Numbered from the stretch's first letter, positions 1 to 8,767 are shown. The stretch is 64,000 nt of DNA from Nocardioides cynanchi (GCF_008761635.1 NZ_CP044344.1:3906001-3970000); one strand, 5' to 3'. Made by a program: numbers and translations. Notes: generated by a model not told the origin, from the letters alone.

Positions 1-2
1 CC

Positions 3-479
3 GACGACGTGGGGACGACGGCCACCGAGCCCGAGCTGCCACCTCTCGAGGAGTGCTGGGGGATGGGGCTCGCACCACCGGACTTCCGGGCGAGTGCGCC
101 GCCGCTGCTGAGCCGCTTCGACCTGAGGTTCGACCCCGCCACGGCCGGGTGGGCGGTCGGGCAGCCCAGCGGGCGCGGCCTGATCCAGGGCTGGTTCCGC
201 CTCAACGACGACCGGGAGCCCGACCCGGTGTCCCTGCTGCTGGCCGTCGACGCGATGCCGCCGGTCACCTTCGACCTCGGCCGGATGGGGTGGGCGCCGA
301 CCCTGGAGCTGACCGTTCACGTCCGGGCCAGGCCGGCCCCCGGCTGGCTGAAGCTGCGGCACGAGACCCGCAACCTGGCCGGCGGGATGTTCGAGGAGGA
401 CTGCGAGGTCTGGGACTCCGCCGGACGGCTGGTGGCGCAGAGCCGGCAGCTCGCCCGTCAGCCGCGTCCCCCACGCTGA
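3..479 (+). CDS. Thioesterase-family protein, C-terminal part (5' end outside window)
   Basis: The reading frame is open from the first base of the window, so the gene begins upstream; the GTG at 9 is probably internal. The visible 159 residues look like the second hot-dog half of an acyl-CoA thioesterase-like protein: a LLLAVDAMPP helix, then beta strands around GWAPTLELTVHVR and a C-terminal EVWDSAGRLVAQSRQLA. The last is the usual ending of these two-domain actinobacterial thioesterases, which hydrolyse acyl-CoA in the cytosol. The active-site half cannot be judged because it lies outside the window. Confidence 0.7.
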   Translation, partial: DDVGTTATEPELPPLEECWGMGLAPPDFRASAPPLLSRFDLRFDPATAGWAVGQPSGRGLIQGWFRLNDDREPDPVSLLLAVDAMPPVTFDLGRMGWAPTLELTVHVRARPAPGWLKLRHETRNLAGGMFEEDCEVWDSAGRLVAQSRQLARQPRPPR

Positions 480-570
480 TCCGCTCCGGGCGGCCGGCCT
501 CGCGCGGGAGGACCCGGATCGGGATACCCTCGGGCGGGTTCCCGCACCGCCGGGAGCAAGGGGGCATGGG

Positions 571-2820
571 GTGTCGAGACGGGGTCCGCTCGTCGTTGTC
601 GGCGCGCTCGCGTGCGCGCTGATGTCGTTGCTGCCCGCCGCTCGGACGATCGCCGCGGGAGAAGCCACGGCCGCGCCGTCCCGCTCGACCGTGACCATCC
701 CGGCGTACGCCGACCGGCGACGACTGCGAGCCACGCTGCCCGGGGGTGGGGTCGTGACCTACCGCCTGCCCCGGCCGGCTGCGGACGGCATCCGCCTCAT
801 GGGCGACTGGGACGGCGACGGCGCGCAGACGCCGGGCCTGTTCACCGACGGTCGCTGGAAGCTCTGGAACCGCGTGGTGCGCACCGGGAGCCCGGCCGTC
901 CGGTCCACCTTCGGCCAGGCCGGGGACCTGCCGCTCACCGGAGACTGGAACGGCGACGGTGTCACCGACATCGGCCTGGTCCGCGGCAGCGAGTGGATCC
1001 TCGCCCTCGGCCCGTTGCCCACCGACGACTCGCAGCCGGTGATCTGGCAGGACGTGACCTTCGGCAGCCCTGGCGCCCACCCGGTGACCGGTGACTGGGA
1101 CGGCGACGGAGCGGACGGCATCGGGACGTTCTCCGACGGCACCTGGCTGCTCGTGAACTCGCCCACCGACCCCACCGGTGCCGTCACCGTCTCGTACGGC
1201 GCCGCCGGTGACGCCCCGGTGACCGGCGACTGGGACGGTGACGGGACCGACGGCATCGGGGTCGCCCGGGGCAGCACGTGGTTCCTCAGCAACTCCGCCC
1301 TGGCCCCGCGGACGTCCACCCGCGAGGACCGGATCCGCGCCGGCACCGACCTGGCGACGACCTGGCAGGTGCCGGTCGCCGGGCCGGACCCGACCTGCCC
1401 GACCGCGCGGTCGGGAACCGTGGGCAACCCCGCCTGGGTGGTGCCGAGCCCCGTCCTGGACCGCGCCTTCACGCCACCGAGGGGCACCCTGCGCCAGGTC
1501 CGCGGCTCGCTCCAGCAGTCCGAGCGGTACCTCCTCGGTGCGCAGTACGACGCCAAGTGGCGCTCGACCAGCACGCGTCCCTACCTGACGCTCATCGGCG
1601 GGGTCCGCGAGGACGAGCTCAACATCCGGCTGCCGGCGATGTCCGCCCTGACCGTGGCGATCGGGCTGCGGACCGGCGGCGCGGACCCGGCCCACATCGA
1701 CGCCACCAGCACCACCGCCACCCGGTACGTCGACCAGCTGGTCCGCTCGATCGCGTGCCAGCACCGCTCGGTCAGTCCCGGCGGCTGGGGCGACGGCTGG
1801 GAGACCGCTCACTGGGCGATGCTCACCGGCGCCGCGGCGTGGTTGCTGTGGGATCGGCTCACCCCCGCGACCCGTGCCGACGTGGCCTCGATGGTGGCCT
1901 CCGAGGCCGACTTCTGGGTGGCCCGGGGAGTGTCCTACTGGGGCCTGCCGGACGGCACGATCCTCACCCCGGGTGACACCAAGGCCGAGTCCTCCGCCTG
2001 GAACGCGGCCTTCCTCTCCTTCGCCGGCTCGATGATGCCGTCGGCACCGCATGCCGCGCTGTGGCGGGCGAAGGCGGCCGAGCTCGCGGTGGCGGCGTAC
2101 TCCGTGCCGGCGGACGACACCTCCTCGACCGTCGTCAACGGGGTCGCCCTCGCCGACCGGCTCGAGGGGTTCAACGCCTACGCCGACGGCACCGTGGAGA
2201 ACCACGGCCGGATCCATCCGGACTACGCCAGCTGCGTCCAGCTGCTCTGGCTGGCCGCCGACTTCGCCCGGCTCGCCCGGCAGCGGGTGCCGGCAGCGAT
2301 GTTCCACAATGGTGGGCTGGTGTACTCCGCGTTCAGCACCGTCGACTACCAGGCGGGCGCGACCAGTCCGGCGGGCGGGACCTTCGCGCCGCCCGGTGGC
2401 AGCGTCTACGTCCGGGGGAAGCAGACGATCTACTACCCGCAGGGCGACGACTGGGGCCGGGCGCGCCGGGCGCACTTCGTCAGCCTGGACGCGCACGCCC
2501 TGGTCTACTCGACCTACCTCGGCGCCCACGGCTGGCCGGCCGCCGCCGCCCTGACCCAGCACGAGAAGGCGCAGCGCCACCTGTGGCGCACCAGCGGCAC
2601 CGACGACGGTCGCACCTACTCCGTCGACCCGGCGGTGGCCAGCCGACAGGACACCTACCCCGGGCGCGAGGAGTACGCCGCGCAGAACCTCGCCACCGCC
2701 TGGCTCGCCCTGTACGTCGCGCACCTCGGGATTCCGGCGCTCGACTCGGGCATCCTCGCGGTCCCGGACTCCACGGCGCCCGCTGTGCGTCCGCCGGCGT
2801 CGGCGGTCGCCGGTCCGTGA
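571..2820 (+). CDS. Secreted FG-GAP/VCBS-like repeat protein with helical C-terminal domain
   Basis: This 749-residue protein has a GTG start with GGAG- and GGGGG-type purines upstream. Residues 1-29 form a typical signal peptide (RR, hydrophobic core, Ala-rich cleavage region). Four copies of a GDW(D/N)GDG motif lie near residues 76, 123, 173 and 218, about 46-50 residues apart. They resemble the Ca-binding loops of FG-GAP/VCBS beta-propeller blades. From about residue 300 onward the protein is helix-rich with many Trp, His and Tyr (GGWGDGWETAHWAM, NHGRIHPDYASC), reminiscent of alpha/alpha-toroid polysaccharide lyases or hydrolases, but I cannot assign a family. It is probably exported. The next gene starts at its stop codon. 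Confidence 0.75.
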   Translation: MSRRGPLVVVGALACALMSLLPAARTIAAGEATAAPSRSTVTIPAYADRRRLRATLPGGGVVTYRLPRPAADGIRLMGDWDGDGAQTPGLFTDGRWKLWNRVVRTGSPAVRSTFGQAGDLPLTGDWNGDGVTDIGLVRGSEWILALGPLPTDDSQPVIWQDVTFGSPGAHPVTGDWDGDGADGIGTFSDGTWLLVNSPTDPTGAVTVSYGAAGDAPVTGDWDGDGTDGIGVARGSTWFLSNSALAPRTSTREDRIRAGTDLATTWQVPVAGPDPTCPTARSGTVGNPAWVVPSPVLDRAFTPPRGTLRQVRGSLQQSERYLLGAQYDAKWRSTSTRPYLTLIGGVREDELNIRLPAMSALTVAIGLRTGGADPAHIDATSTTATRYVDQLVRSIACQHRSVSPGGWGDGWETAHWAMLTGAAAWLLWDRLTPATRADVASMVASEADFWVARGVSYWGLPDGTILTPGDTKAESSAWNAAFLSFAGSMMPSAPHAALWRAKAAELAVAAYSVPADDTSSTVVNGVALADRLEGFNAYADGTVENHGRIHPDYASCVQLLWLAADFARLARQRVPAAMFHNGGLVYSAFSTVDYQAGATSPAGGTFAPPGGSVYVRGKQTIYYPQGDDWGRARRAHFVSLDAHALVYSTYLGAHGWPAAAALTQHEKAQRHLWRTSGTDDGRTYSVDPAVASRQDTYPGREEYAAQNLATAWLALYVAHLGIPALDSGILAVPDSTAPAVRPPASAVAGP

Positions 2821-3209
2821 GGCTGGTCGTGGGCGCCGCGGTCGTGCGGGACGGCCGCCTGCTCGCGGCACGTCGTACGACGCCGGCCGCGGCCGCCGGG
2901 CGGTGGGAGCTCCCGGGCGGCAAGGTCGAGCCCGGGGAGTCGCCCGCCGCCGCCCTGGTCCGCGAGATCGCCGAGGAGCTGGGCTGTGCGGTCGCCGTCG
3001 AGCGCTGGCTCGACGGCGAGCAGCCGATCGGCACCACGCATCTGCTCCGCGCGGCGCTGTGCCGGCTGACCCGGGGCGAGCCGGTGCCCGGACCCGACCA
3101 CGGCGAGGTGCGCTGGCTGGCCTCCGGGCAGCTCGACGAGGTCGACTGGCTGGAGCCCGACCGACCGTTCCTGCCCGAGCTCGAGGGCCTGCTCCGCGAC
3201 GGTCGGTGA
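2817..3209 (+). CDS. Nudix hydrolase (MutT-like (d)NTP pyrophosphohydrolase)
   Basis: A 130-residue single-domain protein. The Nudix box G-x5-E-x7-REU-x-EE-x-GU is complete: GKVEPGE, then REIAEELG, at about residues 39-61. These residues bind Mg and hydrolyse the pyrophosphate of nucleoside diphosphate-linked substrates. Length and the LLAARR and WELPGGK motifs fit MutT-type enzymes that sanitise 8-oxo-dGTP, though the substrate is not proven. The GTG start overlaps the stop of the preceding secreted-protein gene (GTGA), implying translational coupling. Confidence 0.88.
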   Translation: MRLVVGAAVVRDGRLLAARRTTPAAAAGRWELPGGKVEPGESPAAALVREIAEELGCAVAVERWLDGEQPIGTTHLLRAALCRLTRGEPVPGPDHGEVRWLASGQLDEVDWLEPDRPFLPELEGLLRDGR

Positions 3210-3216
3210 CGTCTCC

Positions 3217-3222
3217 TAGGCT
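3217..3222 (+). promoter_or_regulatory. Putative -10 box of leaderless mshB transcript
   Basis: TAGGCT is followed by exactly six bases and then the mshB ATG. This TANNNT-N6-start spacing would put transcription initiation on the start codon. No Shine-Dalgarno sequence is present. Confidence 0.5.
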
Positions 3223-3228
3223 CGCGCC

Positions 3229-4140
3229 ATGAGCGACGCGCCCGCCCAACGACTGCTGCTGGTCCACGCCCACCCCGACGACGAGACGATCGGGCAGGGC
3301 GCGACGATGGCGAAGTACGCCGCCGACGGTCGCGGCGTCACCCTGGTCACCTGCACCGCCGGCGAGATGGGCGAGATCCTGGTCCCCGGCCTCGAGCACC
3401 TCGCCGCCGACCGCGACGACGCGCTGGGCGAGCACCGCCGGGGGGAGCTCGACGAGGCGATGCGCATCCTCGGGGTCACCGACCACCGCTTCCTCGGCGG
3501 CTTCGGCCACTACCGCGACTCGGGCATGAAGTGGCATCCCCAGGGCTACGCGATCCCGGCGGACGACACCCACGACAACGCCTTCTGGAACGCCGACCTC
3601 ACCGCGGCGGCCGACCTCCTGGTGGAGGTGGTCCGCGAGGTGCGGCCACAGGTGCTGGTCACCTACGACCAGTTCGGCAACTACGGCCACCCCGACCACA
3701 TCCAGGCTCATCGCGTGGCGATGTACGCCGCCCTGCTGGCTGCGGTGCCGTCGTACCGTCTCGACCTCGGCGAGCCCTGGGAGATCTCCAAGATCTACTG
3801 GAGCGCGATGCCCGAGACCCGGATGCGCGAGCGGCTCCGTGCCCTGCGCGCGGCGGGCAACACCGAGGCGTTCGGCGGGCTCGACCCCGAGGGGCCGCTG
3901 CCGATGACCACGCCCGACCACCTGCTCTCGGCGGCCGTCGACGCCGCTGACCACGTCGAGCAGAAGATGGACGCGATGCGCGCCCACCGCACCCAGATCG
4001 CGGTGGACGGCCCGTTCTTCGCGCTCTCCAACAACCTCCAGGACCGGGTGTGGGGCAAGGAGTTCTTCCGGATCGCCAAGGGCGAGCGGGGCGACCTCGG
4101 CCCCGACGGCCTGGAGTCCGACCTCTTCGCCGGCCTCTGA
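3229..4140 (+). CDS. mshB: N-acetyl-1-D-myo-inositol-2-amino-2-deoxy-alpha-D-glucopyranoside deacetylase (MshB)
   Basis: A 303-residue zinc deacetylase of the LmbE/PIG-L family. It removes acetate from GlcNAc-Ins, the second step of mycothiol synthesis, in the cytosol. The zinc motif AHPDDE sits at residues 14-19 and the partner GHPDHIQAH near residues 144-152. [10 protein letters not shown] and [12 protein letters not shown] are typical of MshB. The length equals the usual MshB length. The closely related mycothiol conjugate amidase Mca is the main alternative, but Mca is shorter and its motifs fit less well. The gene appears to be transcribed from a leaderless promoter. Confidence 0.88.
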   Translation: MSDAPAQRLLLVHAHPDDETIGQGATMAKYAADGRGVTLVTCTAGEMGEILVPGLEHLAADRDDALGEHRRGELDEAMRILGVTDHRFLGGFGHYRDSGMKWHPQGYAIPADDTHDNAFWNADLTAAADLLVEVVREVRPQVLVTYDQFGNYGHPDHIQAHRVAMYAALLAAVPSYRLDLGEPWEISKIYWSAMPETRMRERLRALRAAGNTEAFGGLDPEGPLPMTTPDHLLSAAVDAADHVEQKMDAMRAHRTQIAVDGPFFALSNNLQDRVWGKEFFRIAKGERGDLGPDGLESDLFAGL

Positions 4141-4179
4141 CGCACGGCGCGTACGCCGCGACGCAGACCCCCGGCGCCC

Positions 4180-4185
4180 TACCAT
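4180..4185 (+). promoter_or_regulatory. Putative -10 box deciding the start of the VanW-family gene
   Basis: TACCAT lies seven bases upstream of GTG 4193, matching the leaderless pattern seen repeatedly here. The ATG at 4184 lies inside this hexamer and has no ribosome-binding site, so GTG 4193 is preferred. Confidence 0.4.
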
Positions 4186-4192
4186 GCTGGGC

Positions 4193-5878
4193 GTGGCGCG
4201 CTCGACCCGGCGAGACGACCGGCCGGTCCGCGAGAGCGAGGGCGGCCGGGTCGTCCTCCTCCTGATCCTGGGCCTGGCCATGTTGGCCGGCGGGCTCTAC
4301 GTCGTCGCCTACCTCGGCGCGAGCGACAAGGTCCCGGTGGGCACCCGGATCGGTGGAGTCGACGTCGGTGGCCACAGTCCCGGCACCGCCGTCGACGTGC
4401 TGCGGGAGGGCCTGCACGGCCGCGCGCGCACGCCGTTCACGGTCACGATCGGGGGTCGGACCCAGCAGGTGCGGCCCCGTGAGGCCGGCCTGTCGGTGGA
4501 CTACGTGGCCTCGGTGCGGCAGGCGACCGGAGGGCGCGGCTGGTCGCCGTCGCGGCTGTGGACCTATTACACCTCGGGTGGGGAGTTCGACCCGGTGGTG
4601 AACCTCGACCAGCAGACGCTCCAGGAGCTGCTCACGCGCCTCGACGAGACCGACGGCCGGCCGCCGGCGGACGCCCGGGTGCGGTTCGGCAAGGACGGCT
4701 TCTCGGTGGTCGCCCCGCGGGCCGGCCTGAGCATCGACCCGAAGGCCGCGGCCGGGGCGTTCTGGAACGCCTTCCTCACCGAGCGGCCCGAGGTGGCCCT
4801 GCCGATGACCCCGACGACGCCGGCGATCGACAGCAACGCCCTGCACCAGTTCGTACGGCGCTTCGCCAACCCGGCCGTGTCCGGACCCGTGCAGCTCCGG
4901 TTCGGCACCACGACGCTGAGGCTCCAGCCCTCGTCGTACTGCCGGTTCCTCGGCTCGGTGACCGAGGGTCACCACCTCCGGCCGACGGTCCACGCCGGCA
5001 GCCTGGCCCGGACCGTGCACGCCCGGCTGCGGCAGAGCGGGCCGGTCGACACCCCGGTCGACGCGACCGTGACCCTGGTGAACGGTCGCCCGCACGTCGT
5101 ACCCGGCCGGCCGGGTGTCACCTTCACGCCGCCGGCCGTGGGGCACGCCCTGCTGCGCGCGATCGCCTCGCCGCAGCGGGTCGCCCGGGTGGCGGCGAGC
5201 GTGGCGCCCGCGAAGTTCACCGCGGCCGATGCCCGTCGGCTGGGGATCCGGCACCAGATCTCGACGTTCTCGGTCCACCTGCGACGCGGGCACCCGTCGG
5301 CCGACCTCGCGGCTGCGGCGGCGCGGCTCGACCAGACGGTGCTGCGCCCGGGGCGGTCGTTCTCGCTGCGCGCGCGGCTCGGCGGGGGCGTGCCCGGGGA
5401 TGCCGCCGGCACCTCACTGGCCACCGGGCTGTTCAACGCGGCGTGGCTCGGTGGCCTGCAGATCGGGTCCCACGCCAACCTGCTGTCCTACACCGGCGAC
5501 TACCCGGTCGGGCGCGACGCCTCGGTGGCGGACGGGCAGGACGTCGCGTTCACCGACGACACGTCGTACGGCGTGCTGGTCTCGGTGGCGGTGGCATCAC
5601 CCAGCGCGCGGCACGGGGGCTCCCTGACGGTGTCGCTGTGGTCAACCCCGACTTGGGACGTGGTCTCCAGCCATGCGGCGCCGACCGCCGTGGTGCCCGC
5701 GGGCCGGATCGTCCGGCACGGGAGCGGCTGCCGGGCGCGAGCCGGCCGCGACGGCTTCGACACCGACGTCACCCGCACCTTCGCCCGACCGGGCAGCAGC
5801 ACCGTGGACCACCGCGGGTCCTACGCGGTGCACTACGTGCCCGTCGCCGCCGTGGTGTGCAAGGGCCGGCACGGTTGA
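4193..5878 (+). CDS. VanW-family membrane protein with peptidoglycan-binding-like domain
   Basis: About 561 residues from GTG 4193 (564 from ATG 4184). An Arg/Glu-rich cytoplasmic N-terminus precedes one transmembrane helix near residues 18-40, so most of the protein is extracytoplasmic. Next come stretches typical of PG_binding_4 domains (GTRIGGVDVGGHSPGTAVD, and a second copy around residues 180-290). The VanW domain begins near residue 355 (ISTFSVHL, then VLRPGRSFSL and the following GDYPVGRDASV). VanW proteins occur in Gram-positive cell-envelope contexts but their reaction is not established. The gene stands alone between mshB and a convergent small gene. Confidence 0.85.
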   Translation: MARSTRRDDRPVRESEGGRVVLLLILGLAMLAGGLYVVAYLGASDKVPVGTRIGGVDVGGHSPGTAVDVLREGLHGRARTPFTVTIGGRTQQVRPREAGLSVDYVASVRQATGGRGWSPSRLWTYYTSGGEFDPVVNLDQQTLQELLTRLDETDGRPPADARVRFGKDGFSVVAPRAGLSIDPKAAAGAFWNAFLTERPEVALPMTPTTPAIDSNALHQFVRRFANPAVSGPVQLRFGTTTLRLQPSSYCRFLGSVTEGHHLRPTVHAGSLARTVHARLRQSGPVDTPVDATVTLVNGRPHVVPGRPGVTFTPPAVGHALLRAIASPQRVARVAASVAPAKFTAADARRLGIRHQISTFSVHLRRGHPSADLAAAAARLDQTVLRPGRSFSLRARLGGGVPGDAAGTSLATGLFNAAWLGGLQIGSHANLLSYTGDYPVGRDASVADGQDVAFTDDTSYGVLVSVAVASPSARHGGSLTVSLWSTPTWDVVSSHAAPTAVVPAGRIVRHGSGCRARAGRDGFDTDVTRTFARPGSSTVDHRGSYAVHYVPVAAVVCKGRHG

Positions 5879-5900
5879 CCGGTCCCAGCCCGTGGCCGGC

Positions 5901-6251
5901 TCAGGCCGAGGTGCTGTCGATCAGCTGGATCAGCTCGTGCGCGGCGAGCTCGACCTCCTTGTGCCGCCACTCGGTCGCCCGGTAGCGGCACGCGATCAGC
6001 GCGGTCCGGTGCACGCGCCGGAAGTCGCCGTACACGAAGGCGCACCGCGCCTTGGTGCCGTCGGCGGCTCCCTCGGTGAGCCCCAGGTGCCAGGCTGCGT
6101 AGTCGGTCCAGTCGTGACGCCCGAGAAAGGCGTTCTGCTCCTCGGCACCAGGCTGGACGTCGCCCCAGTTGCTGTCGAGGACGTACTGCCTGGCCTCGAT
6201 CAGCTCACGACAACGACGGACGGCGGCCTGGTTCACGGTGTAGGTGGCCAT
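5901..6251 (-). CDS. Conserved actinobacterial hypothetical protein
   Basis: A 116-residue soluble protein, compact and predicted helical, with no signal peptide. It resembles a small conserved actinobacterial family marked by GRHDWTDYAAWHLG, KARCAFVYGDFRRVHRTALIACRYRA and EWRHKEVELAAHELI. No catalytic motif is obvious and the function is unknown. It is convergent with the VanW gene and lies 24 bases downstream of the aspartyl-tRNA synthetase stop on the same strand, so it could be read through from that T-box-controlled transcript. Confidence 0.75.
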   Translation of the reverse strand: MATYTVNQAAVRRCRELIEARQYVLDSNWGDVQPGAEEQNAFLGRHDWTDYAAWHLGLTEGAADGTKARCAFVYGDFRRVHRTALIACRYRATEWRHKEVELAAHELIQLIDSTSA

Positions 6252-6274
6252 GCCCCATCCTGCGTCGTGGTCGG

Positions 6275-7552
6275 TTACGGCGCCAGCCGGTGCAGGTCGC
6301 GGGGGAACAACGTGACCTCCCGGATGTTGGTCGCCTCGACCAGGCGGCCCACCCAGCGCTCCAGCCCGATCGCGAAGCCGCCGTGCGGCGGGATGCCGCG
6401 GCGGAAGGCCTCGACGTACGACGCGTAGGGCTCGTAGGGGTAGCCGCGCTGCTCCAGCGCGGCGACGTAGTCGGAGTACCGGTGCAGCCGCTGCGCGCCG
6501 CTGACCAGCTCGATACCGCGGAAGATCAGGTCGAAGGCGCGCGACCAGTGCGGGTCAGCCGGGTCGGGATGGCTGTAGAACGCCCGGTTGGCCGTGGGGT
6601 AGCCCTCGACGACCACGAAGTCCGAGCCGTGCTCGGCCAGGGCCCACTCGCCGAGCGCGCGCTCGTGGGCGGGGTTCAGGTCGGGCTCGTCGGCCGGGGC
6701 ACCGGCGATCGCGAGCGCCTCCCGGAAGTGCAGGACCGGGAGCTCGTCGGGCACGTCGGGCAGCCGAAGGTCCAGCCGCTCCACGGCCGGGGCGGCGTGC
6801 CGGCGGATGCCGTCGACCATCCCGGCGACCGTGTCGCGCAGGCAGGCGATCACCTCGCGGTGGTCCTCGATGAAGCCGAGCTCCACGTCGAGCGAGACGT
6901 ACTCCGCGAGGTGGCGCACCGTGTCGTGCGGCTCGGCGCGGAAGACCGGGCCGACCTCGTAGACCCGCTCGAAGACGCCGACCAGCTGCTGCTTGTAGAA
7001 CTGCGGGCTCTGCGCGAGATAGGCGGGCCGCCCGAAGTAGTCGACGGTGAAGACGTTGGCGCCGCTCTCGGTCGCGGTCTCCACGAGCTTGGGGGAGTGG
7101 ACCTCGGTGAAGCCGTCGGCGTCGAGGGTGTCGCGGAAGCCGCGCAGGCTGGCGGCGGCGAGCTCCCAGGTGGCCTTGCGCGCCGGATGCCGCCACGTCG
7201 TGGCGGCGTGGTCGAGCAGCGTGGGGAGCCCGGTGTTCAGGGTCGGGCGCCACAGCTCCACCGCCGGGGTGTCGGCCGGCTCCCCAAGCAGGGTGATCTC
7301 GGGCTCGGTGAGCTCGATCCCGCCCGGCGCCTGCGGGTTGGCGGTCGCCGTACCCACGACCGAGATCGTGGTCTCCTCCGACGGCACGTCGGCGCCTCCG
7401 GGTCGGACCACGACCTGCGCGAGGCCGGTGCGGTCACGGACCACGAGGAAGGTGACGGCCGAGAGCTCCCGGCGACGGTGGACCCAGCCCTGGAGCAGGA
7501 CCCGGGAGCCCGGGGTCGCCTCGGGCAGTGCGTGGGCGAGTGTGCGTTTCAT
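6275..7552 (-). CDS. aspS: Aspartate--tRNA(Asp/Asn) ligase, archaeal type
   Basis: A 425-residue class II aminoacyl-tRNA synthetase. The N-terminal OB-fold anticodon domain (VLLQGWVHRRREL) is followed by the catalytic core: SPKLVETATE, LAQSPQFYKQ, motif 2 VFRAEPHDTVRHL and motif 3 GGFAIGLERWV. It lacks the GAD insertion of the ~590-residue bacterial AspRS, so it belongs to the short archaeal/Deinococcus class, often non-discriminating and able to make Asp-tRNA(Asn) for transamidation. Whether this copy is non-discriminating is inference. The start at 7552 is chosen because GGAGG lies six bases upstream and is part of the T-box switch; an upstream in-frame start would fall inside that structure. 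Confidence 0.9.
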   Translation of the reverse strand: MKRTLAHALPEATPGSRVLLQGWVHRRRELSAVTFLVVRDRTGLAQVVVRPGGADVPSEETTISVVGTATANPQAPGGIELTEPEITLLGEPADTPAVELWRPTLNTGLPTLLDHAATTWRHPARKATWELAAASLRGFRDTLDADGFTEVHSPKLVETATESGANVFTVDYFGRPAYLAQSPQFYKQQLVGVFERVYEVGPVFRAEPHDTVRHLAEYVSLDVELGFIEDHREVIACLRDTVAGMVDGIRRHAAPAVERLDLRLPDVPDELPVLHFREALAIAGAPADEPDLNPAHERALGEWALAEHGSDFVVVEGYPTANRAFYSHPDPADPHWSRAFDLIFRGIELVSGAQRLHRYSDYVAALEQRGYPYEPYASYVEAFRRGIPPHGGFAIGLERWVGRLVEATNIREVTLFPRDLHRLAP

Positions 7553-7738
7553 CAGACCTCCAGCCGGAACAGGCCCTGGAGGTGTGGGCGGGGGCAAGGT
7601 CGCGGTGCCACCACACCTTCGCCGGGTCGGACCCCGGCCTCAGTCCCCGACCGTGAGGTCGAGGGCGCTGTACGTCGCTCGCACGGGCTCGCGCTGCGCT
7701 CCCGGATCGGAGGGGGTGTGTCAGGCCCCGCGCGTGCC
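7553..7738 (-). promoter_or_regulatory. Translational T-box riboswitch upstream of aspS, apparently ultrashort Stem I
   Basis: The conserved T-box TGGCACCGCG is at 7610-7601 (minus strand). AGGTGTGG (7618-7611) can pair with CCACACCT (7587-7580) to form the antisequestrator around it. The competing hairpin CCTCCAG (7582-7576) with CTGGAGG (7563-7557) buries the aspS ribosome-binding site. The two structures share bases, so they are mutually exclusive. The UGGC bulge would pair with a tRNA whose discriminator is G, as in tRNA-Asp and tRNA-Asn. Near the 5' end a GGGG/CCCC hairpin presents GAC (Asp codon, 7722-7720) in its loop, between GCACG and CGTGC arms. This resembles the actinobacterial ileS class with the specifier in a terminal loop. 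There is no terminator U-run. Confidence 0.8.
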
Positions 7739-7744
7739 GAGGAA

Positions 7745-7774
7745 ATCGTACGGAAGCGGCTCGGCCAACGCCAA
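7745..7774 (-). promoter_or_regulatory. Candidate promoter of the aspS T-box transcript
   Basis: TTGGCG (7774-7769), an 18-base spacer and TACGAT (7750-7745) read on the minus strand. Initiation near 7738 would give a leader of about 185 bases that contains the whole T-box. Confidence 0.4.
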
Positions 7775-7792
7775 CTCGATCCCGGCGCTGCC

Positions 7793-7798
7793 TAGATT
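7793..7798 (+). promoter_or_regulatory. Putative -10 box of leaderless DUF389 gene
   Basis: TAGATT is followed by six bases and then GTG 7805, which fits a leaderless transcript. It is divergent from the aspS leader. Confidence 0.5.
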
Positions 7799-7804
7799 GA
7801 GGTC

Positions 7805-8767
7805 GTGCTGATCCACCTGCGCCTGACGCTGCCGTCGGACCTGACCGACCCGGTGGTCGAGCTGGTCCGGCGTCACGAGTGGAGCACCAACGTCACCGTC
7901 CAGCGTGGTGTCTGCGTCGAGCCCGAGGGGGACCTGGTCGAGGCCGACGTGGCCCGGGAGCGAGTCAACGAGGTGCTCGAGGAGCTCCACCGGATCGGTG
8001 CGTGCGAGCGAGGGGGTGTCGTTCTCACGACTCCCACGGGTACGCCGTTCGCGGCGGCCGAGCGGCTGGAGCGGGCGGCGCCGGGTGACCCGGACGATGC
8101 CGTGATCTGGGAGTCGGTGCTGGCCGAGGCCCAGGCGGGGGCGCGGCCCACGCTGTCGGCGACGGCCTTCCTGATCCTGGCCGTCATCCTGGCTGCGATC
8201 GCGGTGATCCTGGACTCCTCGATCCTCGTGGTCGGGGCCATGGTCGTCGGCCCGGAGTTCAGCATGATCGGCGCTGCCAGCGTGGGGCTGGTCTTCGGGC
8301 GCTGGGCGCTGGTGGTGCGGAGCCTGCGGCTGCTCGTGCTCGGCTTCGCGGTGGCGGTCGTCGTCGTCGCGGCCCTCTCGCTGGTCGGCCGCGCCACCGG
8401 CGCGATCACGGTCGACATGGTGACCGCGCCCCGGCCCCAGACCGACTTCATCTGGCACCCGGACATGTGGTCGTTCATCGTCGCGCTGGTCGCAGGCGCC
8501 GCAGGCGCGTTGGCCCTGGCCATCCACAAGACCTCGACCATGGTCGGCGTCTTCATCTCGGTGACCACGATCCCCGCTGCCGGGAACCTCGCGCTCGGCC
8601 TGGCCTTCTGGCAGGGCGGCGAGATCGTCGGCTCGTCGGAGCAGCTCCTGATCAACATCGTGGGCATGGTCGCCGCCGGGGCGCTGGTGCTGGCCTTCCA
8701 GCGGGTGTTCTGGACCCGGCTCACCGCGCTGGCGGACCGGTTCGTCGACCGGCGGCAGCGCGACTGA
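7805..8767 (+). CDS. DUF389 domain-containing membrane protein
   Basis: A 320-residue protein with a soluble N-terminal half (about residues 1-110) and a membrane half with roughly six helices. The DUF389 signature ILDSSILVVGAMVVGPEFSMIGA lies in the first membrane hairpin, near residues 135-160, followed by HKTSTMVGVFISVTTIPA and LLINIVGMVAAGALVL. The family's biochemical role is not established. The leaderless GTG start has no Shine-Dalgarno sequence. The gene stands divergently from aspS, with about 250 bases between the two start codons. Confidence 0.88.
   Translation: MLIHLRLTLPSDLTDPVVELVRRHEWSTNVTVQRGVCVEPEGDLVEADVARERVNEVLEELHRIGACERGGVVLTTPTGTPFAAAERLERAAPGDPDDAVIWESVLAEAQAGARPTLSATAFLILAVILAAIAVILDSSILVVGAMVVGPEFSMIGAASVGLVFGRWALVVRSLRLLVLGFAVAVVVVAALSLVGRATGAITVDMVTAPRPQTDFIWHPDMWSFIVALVAGAAGALALAIHKTSTMVGVFISVTTIPAAGNLALGLAFWQGGEIVGSSEQLLINIVGMVAAGALVLAFQRVFWTRLTALADRFVDRRQRD

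Noticed and set aside
265..4281. Very long minus-strand open frame (over 1300 codons) opposite the first four genes
   Set aside because: Its translation is Arg/Pro/Gly-rich and low in complexity, it is the antisense of well-supported genes, and it has no domain. Such frames are common in very GC-rich DNA.
7643..7645. GAC at this position as the aspS T-box specifier
   Set aside because: Several GAC triplets occur in the leader; this one is in a CCTCA/TGAGG hairpin closer to the T-box, whereas the GAC at 7720-7722 is in a terminal loop near the 5' end, matching the ileS layout better.
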